64,000 nucleotides of DNA from Burkholderiaceae bacterium 26 (GTDB lineage: Bacteria > Pseudomonadota > Gammaproteobacteria > Burkholderiales > Burkholderiaceae): positions 1 to 64,000 of the forward strand of contig JYOB01000010.1 of the NCBI GenBank assembly GCA_000955795.1, read 5' to 3'. Shown piece by piece: positions 9,136-17,587 of this stretch. How positions within the stretch are numbered: the stretch's first letter is position 1; every line of letters starts with the position of its first letter. Under the pieces are notes generated by a model. It was not told the DNA's origin and ran no database searches. It worked only from the letters and a program-made list of their open reading frames with translations. A program made the position numbers and the translations under genes.

Positions 9136-9843
9136 ATGAAGCAGACAGAGCCAAAGCGGCTTTACCAATCTGTAGCCGCGCAGATTCTCGCGCTGATCCA
9201 ACAGGAAAAGCTCGGACCGGGCACACGCTTGCCTCCGGAGCGCGAACTGGCGCAGACGCTAGGCGTATCGCGCCCGTCGCTGCGCGAGGCGTTAATCGCC
9301 CTGGAGATTGGCGGCCAGGTTGAGATCCGTATGGGTTCTGGCGTGTACGTGCAAGAGGCAAGCGCGGCGAGCGAGAGTGCGGCCATTCCGTCGCTGGGCG
9401 AAAGCCCCTCCGAACTGATGCAGGCCCGAGCCGTGCTTGAAGGCGACGTGATCACGCTCGCCACGGGGCGCCTGACGGCGGCCACGCTCGACAAGCTCCA
9501 GCGCACCATCGACCGCATGAAGAAACTCGCATTGGGCGGGAAGTCGCCCACCGATGCCGACCGCCAGTTCCACATGCTGATTGCGGAGACCGCCGGCAAT
9601 TCAGTTCTGAGCCGATTCGTGGCCGAGCTGTTCGATAGCCGCCATGACCCGCTGGCCATGGCCATCCGCGACCATGCAGAGGGCGAATCAAGCTGGCATG
9701 CGGCGGTGCACGAGCACGAAGAGATTCTCAAGGCGCTGCAGGCGGGCGATCCCATCGCGGCGCAAACCGCCATGCGGGCGCACTTGAAAGCGTCCGAAGA
9801 GCGCTGGATCGCGGGCGCCATTCAGCAAGACAGCGCACAGTAG
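9136..9843 (+). CDS. FadR-subfamily GntR transcriptional regulator
   Basis: A 235-residue regulator. Residues about 6-75 form the GntR winged helix, with RLPPERELAQTLGVSRPSLR as its helix-turn-helix. Residues about 95-220 form the all-helical FCD ligand domain, with an FHMLIAE histidine and a later HEEILKAL segment as likely metal ligands. I prefer the ATG at 9136 (MKQTEPKRLYQ), which matches the usual family N-terminus; an ATG at 9100 would add twelve residues. No strong ribosome site is visible. It lies between two catabolic operons read in opposite directions, and matching palindromes occur on both sides, so it probably represses both until a sugar acid or lactone is bound. Confidence 0.88.
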   Translation: MKQTEPKRLYQSVAAQILALIQQEKLGPGTRLPPERELAQTLGVSRPSLREALIALEIGGQVEIRMGSGVYVQEASAASESAAIPSLGESPSELMQARAVLEGDVITLATGRLTAATLDKLQRTIDRMKKLALGGKSPTDADRQFHMLIAETAGNSVLSRFVAELFDSRHDPLAMAIRDHAEGESSWHAAVHEHEEILKALQAGDPIAAQTAMRAHLKASEERWIAGAIQQDSAQ

Positions 9844-10020
9844 CCGCGCTCACCCCATGCGCGGTCCGCTCGCGGCCGCGCAACCTCTCCCCGGCACCCA
9901 TGCCGCTCCGCCCCAATGCGGCCTGACCAAATTTCAGGCCGCCTCGCCTTGCCCCCTTGAAAACAAGGTATTTTCAGCATCAGGGTTTCCCCCATCAAGG
10001 ATTTTCTCTCAAGATGTTAA

Positions 10021-10035
10021 ATTGGTCTGACCAAT
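10021..10035. promoter_or_regulatory. Perfect 15-bp palindrome, candidate GntR operator copy 2
   Basis: ATTGGTCTGACCAAT is a perfect inverted repeat with 7-base arms around one central base. It follows an AT-rich promoter-like stretch and lies upstream of the L-galactonate dehydrogenase-like gene. The TTGGTC/GACCAA arms resemble sites bound by FadR-type GntR proteins, and such a regulator is encoded 180 bases upstream. Confidence 0.7.
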
Positions 10036-10047
10036 AGGTGAGACCTG

Positions 10048-10062
10048 TTTGGCATGACCACT
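10048..10062. promoter_or_regulatory. Degenerate operator-like copy 3
   Basis: TTTGGCATGACCACT shares the TTGG and TGACCA blocks with the perfect palindrome 27 bases upstream, centre to centre. That spacing (about two and a half helical turns) is compatible with two regulator dimers bound side by side. A weaker half-site, TGACCACT, also occurs at 9015-9022 near the other promoter. Confidence 0.4.
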
Positions 10063-10246
10063 TGCCCAGGATGCGGGGAGCGACTCCCTCAACTTGGCAC
10101 AGTGCGCGCGCAATCAGACGTCACCTCATCACTCAAGGAGACCGGAAGGTGACCCAACGCTTGCCATTACTACGCGCGCATACACAGCCTCTTCAGCAGC
10201 CCAGTCGAACGAAGACGGGCGGCGCGACTTCGACCGGAGCCGCATC

Positions 10247-11254
10247 ATGTTGACGGTCGTTTGCGAAACCCCAGGCACCCTGCTCGCGCTGGACCGGCCG
10301 GTCCCTAGCCCCGCCGAGGGCGAAGTGCTGCTGCGCGTCAAACGCGTGGGCGTGTGCGGTACCGATCTGCACATCTTCACGGGCAACCAGCCCTATCTCA
10401 ATTACCCCCGCGTGATGGGGCATGAGTTGTCGGGAATCGTCGAACAGGCACCGCCCGACAGCGCGCTTGCCAAGGGCGACGTGGTCTACGTGATGCCCTA
10501 CCTGTCATGTGGGCACTGTGTCGCGTGCCGCCAGGGCCGGACAAATTGCTGCGTCAACATCCAGGTGCTGGGGGTGCATCGCGATGGGGCGTTCACTGAA
10601 TACCTGAGCGTGCCGCAAGCCTTCGTGCACAAGGCGGACGGCGTGAGCCTGGATCAGGCCGCGATGGTGGAATTTCTGGCCATTGGCGCGCACGCGGCGC
10701 GTCGTGCCCAGGTGCGCGCCGGGCAGCGCGTGCTGGTGGTAGGCGCCGGCCCGATCGGCATGGCGGCCATGATTTTTGCCAAACTGCGCGGCGCGACGGT
10801 CACGGCGCTGGACTCCCGTGCGGATCGCCTCGGCTTTGCGGTGGAGCAACTTGGTGTGGACGCCAGCGTTGCGCTGGGCGATACCGACGAAGCGCAACTC
10901 GGTGCGCTCACGGCCAATGAGTTCTATGACGTCGTCTTCGATGCCACGGGCAATCCGAAAGCCATGGAGCGTGGCTTGCGCTTTGTGGCACATGCCGGCA
11001 CCTATGTGCTGATCTCTGTGGTGGCGGCAAACATCTCGTTCTCCGATCCGGAATTCCACAAACGCGAGACCACGCTGCTCGCCAGTCGCAACGCCACCAC
11101 CGAAGATTTTGAGACTGTGCTCGACGCCATGCGCGCGGGCAAGATTCCGACCGCGCTGAACACGCACCGCATGGCGCTGGCGGACGTGCCCGAGCACTTC
11201 AAGACGCTGCTCGACCCCGCTGCCGGTGTGGTGAAAGCCATCGTGGAGTGCTGA
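10247..11254 (+). CDS. Zinc-dependent alcohol dehydrogenase, probable L-galactonate 5-dehydrogenase (LgoD-like)
   Basis: A 335-residue medium-chain dehydrogenase. Catalytic zinc ligands are C37 (GVCGTD) and H59-E60 (MGHE). The structural-zinc cysteines are C88, C91, C94 and C102, and the cofactor motif GAGPIG is near 166-171. The start at 10247 has CGGAG eight bases upstream; a longer frame back to 10094 has no support. It is followed after 4 bases by a tagaturonate reductase-like gene and then altronate dehydratase. An enzyme that makes tagaturonate from L-galactonate fits this order best; L-gulonate or L-idonate dehydrogenase is possible. Confidence 0.78.
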   Translation: MLTVVCETPGTLLALDRPVPSPAEGEVLLRVKRVGVCGTDLHIFTGNQPYLNYPRVMGHELSGIVEQAPPDSALAKGDVVYVMPYLSCGHCVACRQGRTNCCVNIQVLGVHRDGAFTEYLSVPQAFVHKADGVSLDQAAMVEFLAIGAHAARRAQVRAGQRVLVVGAGPIGMAAMIFAKLRGATVTALDSRADRLGFAVEQLGVDASVALGDTDEAQLGALTANEFYDVVFDATGNPKAMERGLRFVAHAGTYVLISVVAANISFSDPEFHKRETTLLASRNATTEDFETVLDAMRAGKIPTALNTHRMALADVPEHFKTLLDPAAGVVKAIVEC

Positions 11255-11258
11255 GCGC

Positions 11259-12386
11259 ATGACCGAGCCGATCCTCCAGTTCGGCACAAGCCGCTTCCTG
11301 CAGGCGCACGTCGACTTGTTCGTGTCGGAAGCGCTCGATGCGGGACAAGCGCTGGGTGGGATGACCGTCGTGCAGACCACATCCAACCCGGCCAGCGCAG
11401 CCCGAGTGGCGGCGCTCGCAGGCGGTGAGGGTTATCCGGTGCGCATTCGCGGCTTACGAGACGGCACACCCATCGACCAGACCGTCACCTGCCGCGCCGT
11501 GCAGCGCGCCCTTCAGGCCGAGGCCGACTGGGAACAGCTGCGCGAGCTCATGGCAACAGACGTGCAGGTGGTGATCTCCAACACGGCCGACCAGGGCTAC
11601 CAGCTCGACCCGCGCGATGATGCCAGCTTGATGCGGCAGCCCTCGCGCGTGCCACGCAGCTTCCCCGCCAAACTGGTGGCGCTGCTGCTCGGCCGCTGGC
11701 TGCGACAGCCGCAGGCACCGCTGTCGCTGTTTCCGTGCGAACTGATCGAGCGCAACGGCGACACGCTCTGCGCGACGGTCTGCGCGCTGGCACAGCAATG
11801 GGCGCTGCCCACCGCGTTCGTCGACTGGCTGCGCACGCATTGCGTGTGGGCCAACTCGCTCGTGGACCGCATCGTCTCCGAGGCGTTGCACCCCGTGGGC
11901 GCCGTGGCGGAACCGTACGCGCTGTGGGCCATCGAGCGCCGCCCGGGGCTGCTGCTGCCATGCACGCATCCGGCCATCGTGCTGACGGATGAGCTGGATC
12001 ACCACGAGCGGCTCAAGCTCTTTCTGCTCAACGCGGGCCACACCTTTCTGGCCGAGCGTTGGCGCGAAGATGCGCATCCCACCGATCTGACCGTCGTGCA
12101 GGCCATGGAAGACCCGCGCCTGCGGCCGGAGCTGGAAGCGCTGTGGCGCGACGAGATCGTTCCTGTATTCGCCGCCCTGCAAAAGCGCGAGGCCGCCGAG
12201 GCCTATCTCGTCTTGCTGCGAGAACGGCTGTTGAACCCTTACCTTGCCCACCGCCTCGCCGATATCGCGCAGAACCACGCGCAGAAGAAGCTACGGCGCC
12301 TGGCGCCCATCGTCGCGCTGACGCGGCAATTGGGCTTGCACCTCGCCCAGCCGCGCCTGAACGCCGCGCTGGCCAATCCGAATTGA
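11259..12386 (+). CDS. Mannitol dehydrogenase-family protein, probable tagaturonate reductase
   Basis: A 375-residue polyol dehydrogenase. The N-terminus ILQFGTSRFLQAHVDLF is the NAD-binding start of the family. CELIERNG, WANSLVDRIV and KLFLLNAGHTFLA form the central and active-site blocks, and KKLRRL is the usual late segment. The enterobacterial UxaB is about 480 residues, so this is a compact version lacking some of the C-terminal helical domain. Position directly before altronate dehydratase supports reduction of D-tagaturonate to D-altronate. Fructuronate reductase (UxuB) is the main alternative. Confidence 0.78.
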   Translation: MTEPILQFGTSRFLQAHVDLFVSEALDAGQALGGMTVVQTTSNPASAARVAALAGGEGYPVRIRGLRDGTPIDQTVTCRAVQRALQAEADWEQLRELMATDVQVVISNTADQGYQLDPRDDASLMRQPSRVPRSFPAKLVALLLGRWLRQPQAPLSLFPCELIERNGDTLCATVCALAQQWALPTAFVDWLRTHCVWANSLVDRIVSEALHPVGAVAEPYALWAIERRPGLLLPCTHPAIVLTDELDHHERLKLFLLNAGHTFLAERWREDAHPTDLTVVQAMEDPRLRPELEALWRDEIVPVFAALQKREAAEAYLVLLRERLLNPYLAHRLADIAQNHAQKKLRRLAPIVALTRQLGLHLAQPRLNAALANPN

Positions 12387-12400
12387 ACCTGCGAAGTCTC

Positions 12401-13912
12401 ATGTCCGACGCATCTCTCATCCTTCTTGCCCCCGACGACGACGTAGCCGTCGCGCGTGTTGCGCTGGCGCCCGGCGCGGCACTCGACGCCGGGTTGACCA
12501 CCCGCGATGCCATTCCCGCTGGCCACAAGGTCGCGTTGCGCGACATCGCAGCGGGGCAACCCGTGCACAAGTATGGGCAGGTCATCGGCGTGGCGACGGC
12601 GCCCATCCGCGTGGGTGAACACGTGCACGTACACAACGTCGGCATGGCCAACTCCGCCGCCCAGCACGCTGTTGGCCACGCGTACCGCGCCACAGTCCCT
12701 GTCGACACACCTGCCTCGTTCGAAGGCTACGTGCGGGCGGATGGCCGCGTCGGCACGCGCAATTTCATTGGCGTCATCTCCAGCGTGAACTGCTCAGCCA
12801 CCGTGTGCCGGCATATCGTGCAGGCGGCGCAGGCAGAGGCGGCCGCGTTTCCCAACGTGGACGGCGTTGTCGCCATCACGCACGGCAGCGGCTGCGGCAT
12901 GGCCGGCAACGGCGAGGGGCTCGAACTGCTGCAGCGCACGCTGCGCGGGTACGCCGACCACCCCAACTTTGCCGGCGTGCTGATCGTTGGCCTCGGTTGC
13001 GAAGTCAATCAGGTGGCGCCGCTTGTGCAGATGTTGGGGGCGCGCACGCCAGGCCTGTTTGCGTCGCTGACGATTCAGGAAGAAGGCGGCACGCGTGAGG
13101 CGATTGCTGCCGGCTTGACCATGCTGCGCGACATGCTGCCGATCGCGAATCAGGCACAACGCAGCACCGTCCCGGCAAGCCACCTGACGGTGGGCCTGCA
13201 ATGCGGCGGGTCGGACGGCTATTCCGGCATCAGCGCCAACCCTGCGCTGGGCGCGGCGGTGGATCTGCTCGTGCGACACGGGGGCACCGCAGTGCTATCT
13301 GAAACGCCTGAGATCTATGGTGCAGAACACCTGTTGACTGCACGCGCAGCAACGCCTGCCGTGGCCGGTGCGTTGATGGATCGGCTGGCCTGGTGGGAGC
13401 ATTACACCAGCACGCTGGGCGCCGACATGAACAACAACCCTTCGCCCGGCAACAAAGCCGGCGGCGTCACGACCATCCTGGAGAAATCGCTCGGCGCGGT
13501 CGCCAAGGGCGGCAGCAGCGGGCTGATGGCCGTGTATGAATACGCCCAGCCGGTGCAGGCGCACGGCCTCGTCTTCATGGATACACCTGGCTACGACCCT
13601 GTCTCGGCCACGGGCCAGGTCGCCGGTGGTGCCAACCTGATCTGCTTCACAACGGGCCGAGGGTCCACCTATGGCTGCAAGCCGGTGCCTTCGTTGAAGC
13701 TTGCCACCAACAGCACGCTTTTCCGGCACATGGAACTGGATATGGACTACGACTGCGGCGGCATCGTCGATGGCCGCCTCAGCATTGCGCAAGCCGGCCA
13801 GGCGCTGTTCCAACTGATGCTGGCCACAGCGTCGGGCAACCACACCAAGAGCGAACTCAACGGCCTGGGCGACAACGAGTTCGTGCCGTGGCAGCTTGGC
13901 GCGGTGATGTAA
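12401..13912 (+). CDS. uxaA: Altronate dehydratase
   Basis: A 503-residue UxaA/GarD-family dehydratase converting D-altronate to 2-keto-3-deoxy-D-gluconate. Residues about 1-95 form the SAF domain. The main domain begins GYVRADGRVGTRNFIGV and contains HGSGCGM, GLGCEVNQ, LQCGGSDGYSGISANPALG and GCKPVPSLKLATNS, with conserved cysteines and histidines expected for the metal centre. Length matches the family (about 495). The start at 12401 lies 14 bases after the previous stop. No 2-keto-3-deoxygluconate kinase or aldolase is in the window, so the last steps must be encoded elsewhere. Confidence 0.92.
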   Translation: MSDASLILLAPDDDVAVARVALAPGAALDAGLTTRDAIPAGHKVALRDIAAGQPVHKYGQVIGVATAPIRVGEHVHVHNVGMANSAAQHAVGHAYRATVPVDTPASFEGYVRADGRVGTRNFIGVISSVNCSATVCRHIVQAAQAEAAAFPNVDGVVAITHGSGCGMAGNGEGLELLQRTLRGYADHPNFAGVLIVGLGCEVNQVAPLVQMLGARTPGLFASLTIQEEGGTREAIAAGLTMLRDMLPIANQAQRSTVPASHLTVGLQCGGSDGYSGISANPALGAAVDLLVRHGGTAVLSETPEIYGAEHLLTARAATPAVAGALMDRLAWWEHYTSTLGADMNNNPSPGNKAGGVTTILEKSLGAVAKGGSSGLMAVYEYAQPVQAHGLVFMDTPGYDPVSATGQVAGGANLICFTTGRGSTYGCKPVPSLKLATNSTLFRHMELDMDYDCGGIVDGRLSIAQAGQALFQLMLATASGNHTKSELNGLGDNEFVPWQLGAVM

Positions 13913-13931
13913 GGCATGTGCCGGGCAAGCC

Positions 13932-13960
13932 TGACCGGGGATAATCCGTACGGCCGGTCA
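13932..13960. terminator. Possible convergent hairpin after uxaA
   Basis: TGACCGG (13932-13938) and CCGGTCA (13954-13960) form a 7-bp stem between the convergent ends of uxaA and the DUF2182 gene, overlapping the latter's stop codon. There is no T-run and the loop is 15 bases, so the call is weak. Confidence 0.3.
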
Positions 13961-14731
13961 TGGCAACACGGCGGAGGCCAACTGGAGCAACCCCGCCACG
14001 ATGGCCGCAGCACCGATGCAGCGGGCTACGCGGTCTCCGGCGGGCGCCAGGCGCTCCAGCGTGATCGCCGCTGACACCGCCGCCATTGCGCGCAGATCCA
14101 TGACGCCGATCACAAGCAGGATTGCCGTCAAGGCCGCGCAAGAGGTGGCGCAGCGCATGCCGAGGCGCAAGCCATATCGCCATGCCGTACTGCCCAGCGC
14201 GGGCGCTGCTCGGCACCCTGCAAGCTGCCGCGCCTTCCATGCGCTGAACTGCAGTGCTCCCGCCGCAAGAACGACTGCGCCGCTGGCAGCCGGCAACGTG
14301 CGCGCCAGCACGGGCCACGTCATTTCAAGCTGGGCCACCGCGGCGCCCAGCGCAAAGACCATCGCGCCGATCAGCCCCCACACGACAAAGTACGCCGTGC
14401 CTGCCAACGCGGTGTGCGCGTCAACATTCGGCTCGCCCGCCACGTGAAGCGCAACGCGATACCGCCGCAGCATCGGCAGCAATGACGGCAGCATCATCGC
14501 TACCATCATCACCGTCCACATGCCGGTGAATGACGCGGCAAAACTCCACCACGTCTGACCGCACATCGGCATCCACGCCATCGGCATCTCGCCCATGGCC
14601 GACATGGAATCGCACCACGCCACCGTCGCTGCCGCGCTGGCAATGAAGATCAGTGCCGAGACGGCCAGGAAGCCGCGCTCGGACACTGCATGCTCGCGTG
14701 GCAGCTCAACGCTGCTGAGCGTACTCGTCAT
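13958..14731 (-). CDS. DUF2182 integral membrane protein
   Basis: A 257-residue membrane protein with about six hydrophobic helices. MMVAMMLPSLLPMLRRY near 80-96 and the later GMRCATSCAAL motif are hallmarks of the DUF2182 family, described as predicted metal-binding membrane proteins. Its ATG at 14731 lies inside the end of the upstream DUF899 gene (26-base overlap), so the two are probably co-translated. In other bacteria DUF2182 genes also often sit beside small thioredoxin-fold or DUF1326 genes; the biochemical role is unknown. Confidence 0.82.
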   Translation of the reverse strand: MTSTLSSVELPREHAVSERGFLAVSALIFIASAAATVAWCDSMSAMGEMPMAWMPMCGQTWWSFAASFTGMWTVMMVAMMLPSLLPMLRRYRVALHVAGEPNVDAHTALAGTAYFVVWGLIGAMVFALGAAVAQLEMTWPVLARTLPAASGAVVLAAGALQFSAWKARQLAGCRAAPALGSTAWRYGLRLGMRCATSCAALTAILLVIGVMDLRAMAAVSAAITLERLAPAGDRVARCIGAAAIVAGLLQLASAVLP

Positions 14732-15476
14732 GGCGACGCCACCAGACACCGGTTTCGTTGCGGCCCAGCGGCGCGCGATCGAGCCACTGGTATGCGCCCC
14801 ACAAGCCATCGAGGCCGCGCGCGTAAGTGGAATACGTGTGATACACGACGCCGTCTTCCAGCACGAACGCGCTCATGCCAGGCCGGTCGCGCACGTAGGT
14901 GGGCGCATCGGTGCCGCACATGCTGGCGAACTGCTGCACAGGTTCGGGCAAGTCGGATGCATCCATCACGTGGCTGCCGCGCACGTAGTTGTAGTCGGAG
15001 TTGCCGGCGCGCTGCTGCTCCTCCGAGATCGAGACGTTGAAGTCGTAGTTGAAATCGCTGCCCACCGACGACACCCACGGAAAGGTCCAGCCCATCCGCT
15101 CGCGATACTCGATCAGTTTGACCAGCGGCCCGCGCGACACCGCCAGCAGCGTCACGTCGTGATTCGCCAGATGCGTGACGAAGCCGTCAAAGCCATCGGC
15201 AATCATCGAGCACGAGGGGCAGCCCGCCTTGTAGTCCGGCCCGAACATGAAGTGATAGACGAGCAGTTGCGACCGCCCGCCAAACAGATCGGCCAGCGAG
15301 GCGCTGCCTTTCTCGGTTTCAAAGCGGTAGTTTTTGTCGATGCGGACCCATGGCAGTGCCTGCCGGCGGCGTGCGAGTTCATCGCTGCGGCGCGTCAGTT
15401 CCTTCTCGGCCTTGAGCAGTTCAATGCGCTCTGCCAGCCAGGTTGCGCGGGTTGCTGTGGGGTGTGTTGCACTCAT
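14706..15476 (-). CDS. DUF899 thioredoxin-like protein
   Basis: A 256-residue DUF899 protein. RRQALPWVRIDKNYRFET near 38-55 and the AGCPSCSMIADGFDGF block near 85-100, with a CxxC pair, are the family signature. The C-terminal half contains YVRDRPGMSAFVLEDGVVYHT. GGAGG four bases before the ATG at 15476 decides the start over a longer frame. The fold resembles peroxiredoxin/thioredoxin, and a redox role is likely but unproven. It is transcribed divergently from the regulator that starts at 15563, with 86 bases between. Confidence 0.85.
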   Translation of the reverse strand: MSATHPTATRATWLAERIELLKAEKELTRRSDELARRRQALPWVRIDKNYRFETEKGSASLADLFGGRSQLLVYHFMFGPDYKAGCPSCSMIADGFDGFVTHLANHDVTLLAVSRGPLVKLIEYRERMGWTFPWVSSVGSDFNYDFNVSISEEQQRAGNSDYNYVRGSHVMDASDLPEPVQQFASMCGTDAPTYVRDRPGMSAFVLEDGVVYHTYSTYARGLDGLWGAYQWLDRAPLGRNETGVWWRRHDEYAQQR

Positions 15477-15562
15477 GCTTGCCTCCGTTTTGGGTGAGTG
15501 GTCGTGTGCTAGATTAGGCGCCGACCTCAAACGGCGGGAGTGACAAGTGTGGCGGGATTCGA

Positions 15563-16783
15563 ATGGATTCATTGATCACGGCTGCAGCCCGCGCACTCGC
15601 TGCCGGTGACCCATTCGGAGCACTGAACCGCGTCGCCTTGCGTGACGATGCGGCCGCGCTGGCCTTGCGCGGCATCGCCATGGCGCAGCTCGGTGACTTG
15701 GCGCGCGCCAAGCTGTTGCTGCGTCGCGCGGCTCGCGCATTCGGCTCTCGGGAGGCGCTGGCACGCGCACGCTGCATCGTTGCGGAAGCCGAAGTCGCCC
15801 TCGCCTCGCGCGATCTTGGCTGGCCCGACAAAAGCCTCAACACGGCACGCGCCACGCTTGAGGCGCATGGCGATTACGTCAACGCTGCGCACGCGCGGTA
15901 TCTCAGCATCCGCCGTCTTCTGCTAATTGGGCGCCTGGACGATGCTGAGGCCGCCCTTGCGACGCTGAACCCGGCGCATCTTCCGCCGGTATTGCGGGCA
16001 GCTCACGCGCTTGTCGTCGCGGGGATTGCCATCCGGCGCCTGCAGACGACTGCCGCGCGTACCGCCTTGGCCGACGCTGATCTCGCGGCGCGCCAGGCCG
16101 GTATCCCGACGCTCACCGCTGAAGTGGAACGCGCCGCCCTTGCCCTGAGCGCACCGGCTGCGCGGCTGATCTCACGCGGCGAAGAACGTGTCCTGCGCCT
16201 TGAAGATGTCGAAGCCCTCTTTGCATCAGACGCGCTCGTCGTGGACGCGTGCCGGCTCGCCGTGCGGCAAACCGATGCGGTCATCCCGCTCGCCACACGG
16301 CCTGTGCTGTTCACGCTGGCGCGCGCACTGGGCGAAGCGTGGCCGGAAGACGCGCCCAGAGACGCCCTCATCGCCCGGGCGTTCCGCACCCGGCATCCCG
16401 ACGAATCGCACCGTGTGCGCCTGCGTGTGGAGATCGGGCGTTTGCGCACCGCGCTTGGCGCGTTAGGCACGATCAAGGCGACCCGGCATGGATTCGCACT
16501 CCAAGCGAATGCGGCACAGAGCGTGGTCGTCCTCGCGCAACCCGTCGACGAGCAATATGCCGCGGTGCTGGCCTGTCTGGCCGATGGGGAATCGTGGTCC
16601 AGCTCCGCATTGGCGTTGGCGCTTGGTGCCAGCCAGCGCACCGTACAGCGGGCGCTCGACACATTGGCAGCCGCGGGCAAGGTGCAGTTCTTCGGACGCG
16701 GGCGGGCGCGCCGATGGGTGACGCCGCCGGTACCCGGATTCGCGACCACCTTGTTACTCCCCGCACCGCTGCCAAGTGACTAG
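15563..16783 (+). CDS. Putative regulator with TPR-like part and two winged-helix domains
   Basis: A 406-residue protein, not one of the standard regulator families. Residues 1-190 are alanine/leucine-rich paired helices like TPR repeats. Residues about 230-315 resemble an OmpR-type winged helix (PVLFTLARALGE ... RVEIGRLRTALG ... IKATRHGFAL). Residues about 325-395 form a second helix-turn-helix (ALALGASQRTVQRALDTLAAAG) ending in a GRGRARRW wing. There is no receiver domain. It faces the DUF899/DUF2182 pair and lies 36 bases before the beta-propeller gene, so either could be its target. DNA binding is well supported by the visible motifs; the signal is unknown. Confidence 0.7.
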   Translation: MDSLITAAARALAAGDPFGALNRVALRDDAAALALRGIAMAQLGDLARAKLLLRRAARAFGSREALARARCIVAEAEVALASRDLGWPDKSLNTARATLEAHGDYVNAAHARYLSIRRLLLIGRLDDAEAALATLNPAHLPPVLRAAHALVVAGIAIRRLQTTAARTALADADLAARQAGIPTLTAEVERAALALSAPAARLISRGEERVLRLEDVEALFASDALVVDACRLAVRQTDAVIPLATRPVLFTLARALGEAWPEDAPRDALIARAFRTRHPDESHRVRLRVEIGRLRTALGALGTIKATRHGFALQANAAQSVVVLAQPVDEQYAAVLACLADGESWSSSALALALGASQRTVQRALDTLAAAGKVQFFGRGRARRWVTPPVPGFATTLLLPAPLPSD

Positions 16784-16819
16784 GATAAAGACTCCACAAC
16801 CGGATCCAGCGAGCCCAAC

Positions 16820-17464
16820 ATGAAACGCTCCACCGCCGAACTCGTGCGCGAATACGGCCCCTTCCCTGGCGCAGAGAACGTCGGCGGCGTGACCTACGAT
16901 GGTCAACACGTCTGGTTTGCTGCCGGCGGTCAGCTAAAGGAACTCGACCCCGACAGCGGCAAGACGCAGCGCTCCATCGACGTGCCGGCCCATGCCGGTA
17001 CCGCGTTCGACGGGCGCCACCTGTTCCAGATCGCCGAAGACCGCATCCAGAAGATCGACCCGCAAACCGGCGCCGTGCTCGCCACGATTCCCGCGCCGGG
17101 CGCGGGCGGAGACTCGGGCCTCGCCTGGGCCGAAGGCACGCTATGGGTCGGTCACTATCGCGAGCGCAAGATCCGTCAGATCGATCCGGACACCGGCAAG
17201 GTGTTGCGCACCATCGAATCCAACCGCTTCGTAACTGGCGTCACGTGGGTCGACGGCGAACTCTGGCACGCCACATGGGAAGGCGATACGAGCGAGCTGC
17301 GGCATATCGATCCGCAAACCGGTGAAGTGCTGGAGCAGCTTGATATGCCGGCGGGCATCACTGTGTCAGGGCTCGAGTCGGATGGCGCCGATCAGTTCTT
17401 CTGCGGCGGCGGCACCACCGGAAAGATTCGCGCGGTACGGCGACCCCGCAAGCAGGCGGCATAG
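16820..17464 (+). CDS. Beta-propeller protein, Vgb/glutamine-cyclotransferase-like repeats
   Basis: A 214-residue soluble protein built of repeated blades of the form LWVGHYRERKIRQIDPDTGK, with at least five copies of a D-P-x-[TS]-G motif (LDPDSGKT, IDPQTGAV, IDPDTGKV, IDPQTGEV). This is the YVTN/NHL-like propeller repeat. No signal peptide is visible, so it is probably cytoplasmic. It follows the two-domain regulator by 36 bases and has its own terminator. The function is not known; proteins of this kind occur next to similar regulators and DUF899 genes. Confidence 0.75.
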   Translation: MKRSTAELVREYGPFPGAENVGGVTYDGQHVWFAAGGQLKELDPDSGKTQRSIDVPAHAGTAFDGRHLFQIAEDRIQKIDPQTGAVLATIPAPGAGGDSGLAWAEGTLWVGHYRERKIRQIDPDTGKVLRTIESNRFVTGVTWVDGELWHATWEGDTSELRHIDPQTGEVLEQLDMPAGITVSGLESDGADQFFCGGGTTGKIRAVRRPRKQAA

Positions 17465-17492
17465 GCGCGATACCGGCACACGGAAGGAACGG

Positions 17493-17520
17493 GGCCCGCT
17501 CAAATGCGGGCCTTTTGTTT
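17493..17520 (+). terminator. Intrinsic terminator after the beta-propeller gene
   Basis: GGCCCGC and GCGGGCC pair around a 6-base loop and are followed by TTTTGTTT, 28 bases after the stop codon. Confidence 0.85.
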
Positions 17521-17540
17521 GCGTGGCCCGCGCATAACAT

Positions 17541-17568
17541 TACAGCTTAACTGCACAGTTAAACTGTA
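17541..17568. promoter_or_regulatory. 28-bp imperfect palindrome, candidate MarR operator
   Basis: The core TTAACTGCACAGTTAA (17547-17562) is a palindrome with 7-base arms and a 2-base centre. It extends outward through TACAG...CTGTA to 28 bases with one mismatched pair of arms. It ends 19 bases before the marR start codon, in the position expected for autorepression. AT-rich long palindromes are usual MarR sites. Confidence 0.8.
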
Positions 17569-17587
17569 TTAATGCTATGCTCGCGAC

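Larger units (their letters stand above)
9844..10246. other. 403-base intergenic region upstream of the galactonate/altronate operon
   Basis: No convincing gene is present. The stretch around 9955-10020 is AT-richer than its surroundings and probably holds the promoter, directly before two operator-like palindromes at 10021-10035 and 10048-10062. The remaining part (about 10065-10230) has no feature I can support; it would be a long untranslated leader. Confidence 0.6.
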
